Positions 62,332 to 64,000 of a stretch of DNA of 64,000 nucleotides are shown here, piece after piece. The notes beneath the pieces were generated by a model. The model was not told where the DNA came from and made no database searches. It saw only the letters and a list, made by a program, of their open reading frames with translations. How positions within the stretch are numbered: the stretch's first letter is position 1; every line of letters starts with the position of its first letter. The position numbers were made by a program, and so were the translations under genes. Source of the DNA: Methylocaldum sp. 14B (lineage in GTDB: Bacteria; Pseudomonadota; Gammaproteobacteria; Methylococcales; Methylococcaceae); contig NZ_MSCV01000002.1 of the NCBI RefSeq assembly GCF_002005105.1, forward strand, positions 124,001 to 188,000, written 5' to 3'.

Positions 62332-63246
62332 TCAAACCGCCGCAACCTGTTCCAGCATCGGCGCCACAATGACGTCGGCGTTCGTAGCGCCGCTCGATAC
62401 GGGACGCAGCCTATGCCCGCAAACCGGAGCCAATACCGCCTGCACGTCCTCGGGCAAGACCGCTTCACGGCCTTCGATGAAGGTCCAGGCGCGGGCGGCG
62501 TTCAACAGGGCGAGGCCCGCGCGCGGCGATAATCCGCATTCGTAATGACCGGATTCGCGGCCGAATCTGATCAGCGCCTGGAGATAATCCAACAGCGCAT
62601 CGGAGACGTGTATGCTCCTGACCTGGTCCTGGATCGCCACTAATTCGTCCGTCTGAAGGCAGACCGGGAGTTTTTCGAGCAAAACGGAGCGGTCCTCGCC
62701 TTTGAGCAAGGCACGCTCCGACCGGCTATCCGGATAACCCAAGCTAATGCGCATCAGGAACCGGTCCAATTGAGACTCGGGCAAAGGAAACGTTCCGATC
62801 TGGCACACAGGATTTTGAGTAGCGATGACGAAAAACGGTTCCGGCAGCGAACGGGTTTCTCCCTCGACCGTGACTTGGTGTTCTTCCATCGCTTCGAGCA
62901 GCGCGCTCTGGGCTTTCGGGGTCGAGCGGTTGATCTCGTCAGCCAAGATCATTTGGTGGAAGATCGGACCGGGTTGAAAATGAAACGCATGGTTGTTCCC
63001 GTCGAAGATCGACGAGCCGACGATATCGGCCGGCAAAAGATCGCTGGTGAACTGAATGCGTTGGTATTTGAGGCCCAAAAGGTTGGCGAGAGTGTGCGCC
63101 AAGGTCGTTTTGCCGACGCCGGGCACATCCTCGATGAGTAAATGCCCCCGCGCCAGCAGGCAACAGATCGCGAGACGGATCTGACGCGGCTTGCCGAGGA
63201 TGACGGTGTTGGCGGTATGGAAGAGTCGGTTTAGGGCGTTGCGCAT
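62332..63246 (-). CDS. MoxR-family AAA+ ATPase
   Basis: The 304-residue AAA+ chaperone has Walker A EDVPGVGKTTLA, Walker B MILADEINRSTPKAQSALL, sensor 1 FFVIATQNPVCQIGTFPLPE and sensor 2 GLSPRAGLALLNAARAW. MoxR proteins act with vWA-domain partners, here the DUF58 gene that follows. ATG 63246 is the family-consistent start. It is the first gene of the operon. Confidence 0.94.
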   Translation of the reverse strand: MRNALNRLFHTANTVILGKPRQIRLAICCLLARGHLLIEDVPGVGKTTLAHTLANLLGLKYQRIQFTSDLLPADIVGSSIFDGNNHAFHFQPGPIFHQMILADEINRSTPKAQSALLEAMEEHQVTVEGETRSLPEPFFVIATQNPVCQIGTFPLPESQLDRFLMRISLGYPDSRSERALLKGEDRSVLLEKLPVCLQTDELVAIQDQVRSIHVSDALLDYLQALIRFGRESGHYECGLSPRAGLALLNAARAWTFIEGREAVLPEDVQAVLAPVCGHRLRPVSSGATNADVIVAPMLEQVAAV

Positions 63247-63548
63247 GGAGAACCTGAGAAGTCGTTTTCGCAACGAAGTATAGCTTTGTCGGAAGACGCG
63301 ACGGCGCAGAGACCGGACGCGGGCTTCCGTATCAATTCGAAAGCATCTGAATCGGTTATATCCCAAAATCCGGTATGTTTTTGGGATATAACCTAAAACG
63401 ACGCCCCGATGGGTTTCTAGGCATCTTGAGCCCGCGATTCTGACCGCCCGCCGAAATGACAGCGAAGTGTTCATCTCGCTCATACGGCATAACGGACTTG
63501 ACGGAAGTCGTTGGCGCTTTCGGCTAGGGTAAATCGACTCAAGTATTT

Positions 63549-63602
63549 GTAGGTCGGCAATCCTTTGCCGACAAATGCGCCGTGAAAGGATTCCCGACCT
63601 AC
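63549..63602. repeat. Dispersed palindromic repeat, copy 5
   Basis: The left arm GTAGGTCGGCAATCCTTTGC and right arm GAAAGGATTCCCGACCTAC are imperfect inverted repeats with a short spacer. It lies in the 620-base gene-free stretch 63247-63867 upstream of moxR, which otherwise shows only an AT-rich segment with two GGGATATAAC-type sequences near 63355-63392. Confidence 0.75.
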
Positions 63603-63867
63603 TCGCGAGTGCCCGTACGGTAGATATGAAAATGCTCTAAGCTCGAACCAGGGCTTTCCGAGCCGATGCGCAAACTCTTGATGCATTGGATGTCCGGCGC
63701 TAGTACAAGGAACTGCATGCCCGGGACTGCATCGGCACGCACGGCCGTTCTGGATAGAGGTCGAATTGCTACTGGAGATTAGCCTGAAAACGGACGGACT
63801 GAACGGCTGGGACAGTCTCCCCGAACAATCGATCTAGGCGAATTCGTATCTCCGCTCTATGGCTGAA

Positions 63868-64000
63868 TGCTTGGAACTCGGGGGCTGCGCGTGCATGCTG
63901 AAAAAACGCTCAAAGAAATGCTCGGAGCGGCATTGGATTCAAGAGTCCCGCTGCTCGATAAAGCGTTTTTCGAACTCGTCCTCCGGCAGAGGGGGAGAAA
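63868..64000 (+). CDS. Possible start of an unknown gene, cut by the window end
   Basis: The frame is open from ATG 63868 to the window edge and reads as protein-like helix, HAEKTLKEMLGAALDSRVPL, then LDKAFFELVLRQRGR. There is no clear ribosome binding site and no family match from the visible part. It may be a real gene continuing to the right, or a gene fragment. Confidence 0.3.

Overview
The window is one continuous stretch of a Gammaproteobacterial chromosome. Several gene orders support this: gshB-tonB-(insert)-algH-ruvX-pyrR-pyrB-pyrC', ftsE-ftsX-rpoH, suhB divergent from trmJ-cysE, rpmB-rpmG, qmcA-nfeD and moxR-DUF58-TgpA. The high overall GC, the ba3/cba-type oxidase, the arsS remnant and the many short palindromic intergenic repeats would suit a methanotroph-like (Methylococcales) or related lineage, but no one-carbon gene lies in the window, so that placement is inference. 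No rRNA, tRNA or CRISPR array was seen.

Layout. 0-3.8 kb is accessory: an AT-rich two-gene unit (membrane GAF protein plus small ORF) between two copies of a hairpin-rich sequence, a complete IS630-family element with a frameshifted transposase, a tiny hydrophobic ORF opposite an RNA-like hairpin pair, and a decayed dnaA C-terminal fragment. 3.9-9 kb holds a SpoU-type RNA methylase, a Cys-rich small protein translationally coupled to a membrane GGDEF/EAL protein, and a diheme cytochrome c peroxidase. 9.4-12.4 kb is a minus-strand terminal oxidase operon (subunits IIa, II, I and a c4-like cytochrome). 12.6-15.2 kb has a TetR regulator, an O-methyltransferase and a secreted RNase T2.

15.3-25.9 kb is a defence island: a Wadjet remnant in which the start of jetA appears fused to the end of jetD, a type I restriction-modification system (hsdR, hsdM, hsdS), two small coupled ORFs, a Septu-like ATPase/HNH pair, and a 3'-truncated rhuM. 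25.9-29.5 kb has an esterase, ribosomal proteins L33 and L28, glutathione synthetase and a TonB-like protein.

29.7-34.6 kb is the most interesting block. Seven closely packed genes encode a FimV-C-like protein, a receiver-like/DUF protein, an MglA-type small GTPase, two Roadblock/LC7-fold proteins, an Aer-type PAS protein and a PhnD-like binding protein without a signal peptide. They sit inside the gshB-tonB/algH-ruvX-pyrRBC' order that I recall as contiguous in pseudomonads. I read this as an uncharacterised cytosolic GTPase switch that could serve surface motility, polarity or a sensory input.

34.8-42.7 kb is core: algH, ruvX, pyrR, pyrB, a non-catalytic pyrC', sodC, a decayed arsS, ftsE-ftsX, and rpoH preceded by a perfect CIRCE operator. 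42.7-64 kb holds a phospholipid-type methyltransferase, a tryptophan 2,3-dioxygenase-like protein, a secreted triple-repeat protein, a diguanylate cyclase, ubiD, an MscS-family channel, suhB, trmJ, cysE, an EAL/HDOD protein, a thioredoxin-TPR protein, qmcA-nfeD and moxR-DUF58-transglutaminase. A palindromic repeat family (five copies) punctuates intergenic spaces from 9 to 63.6 kb.
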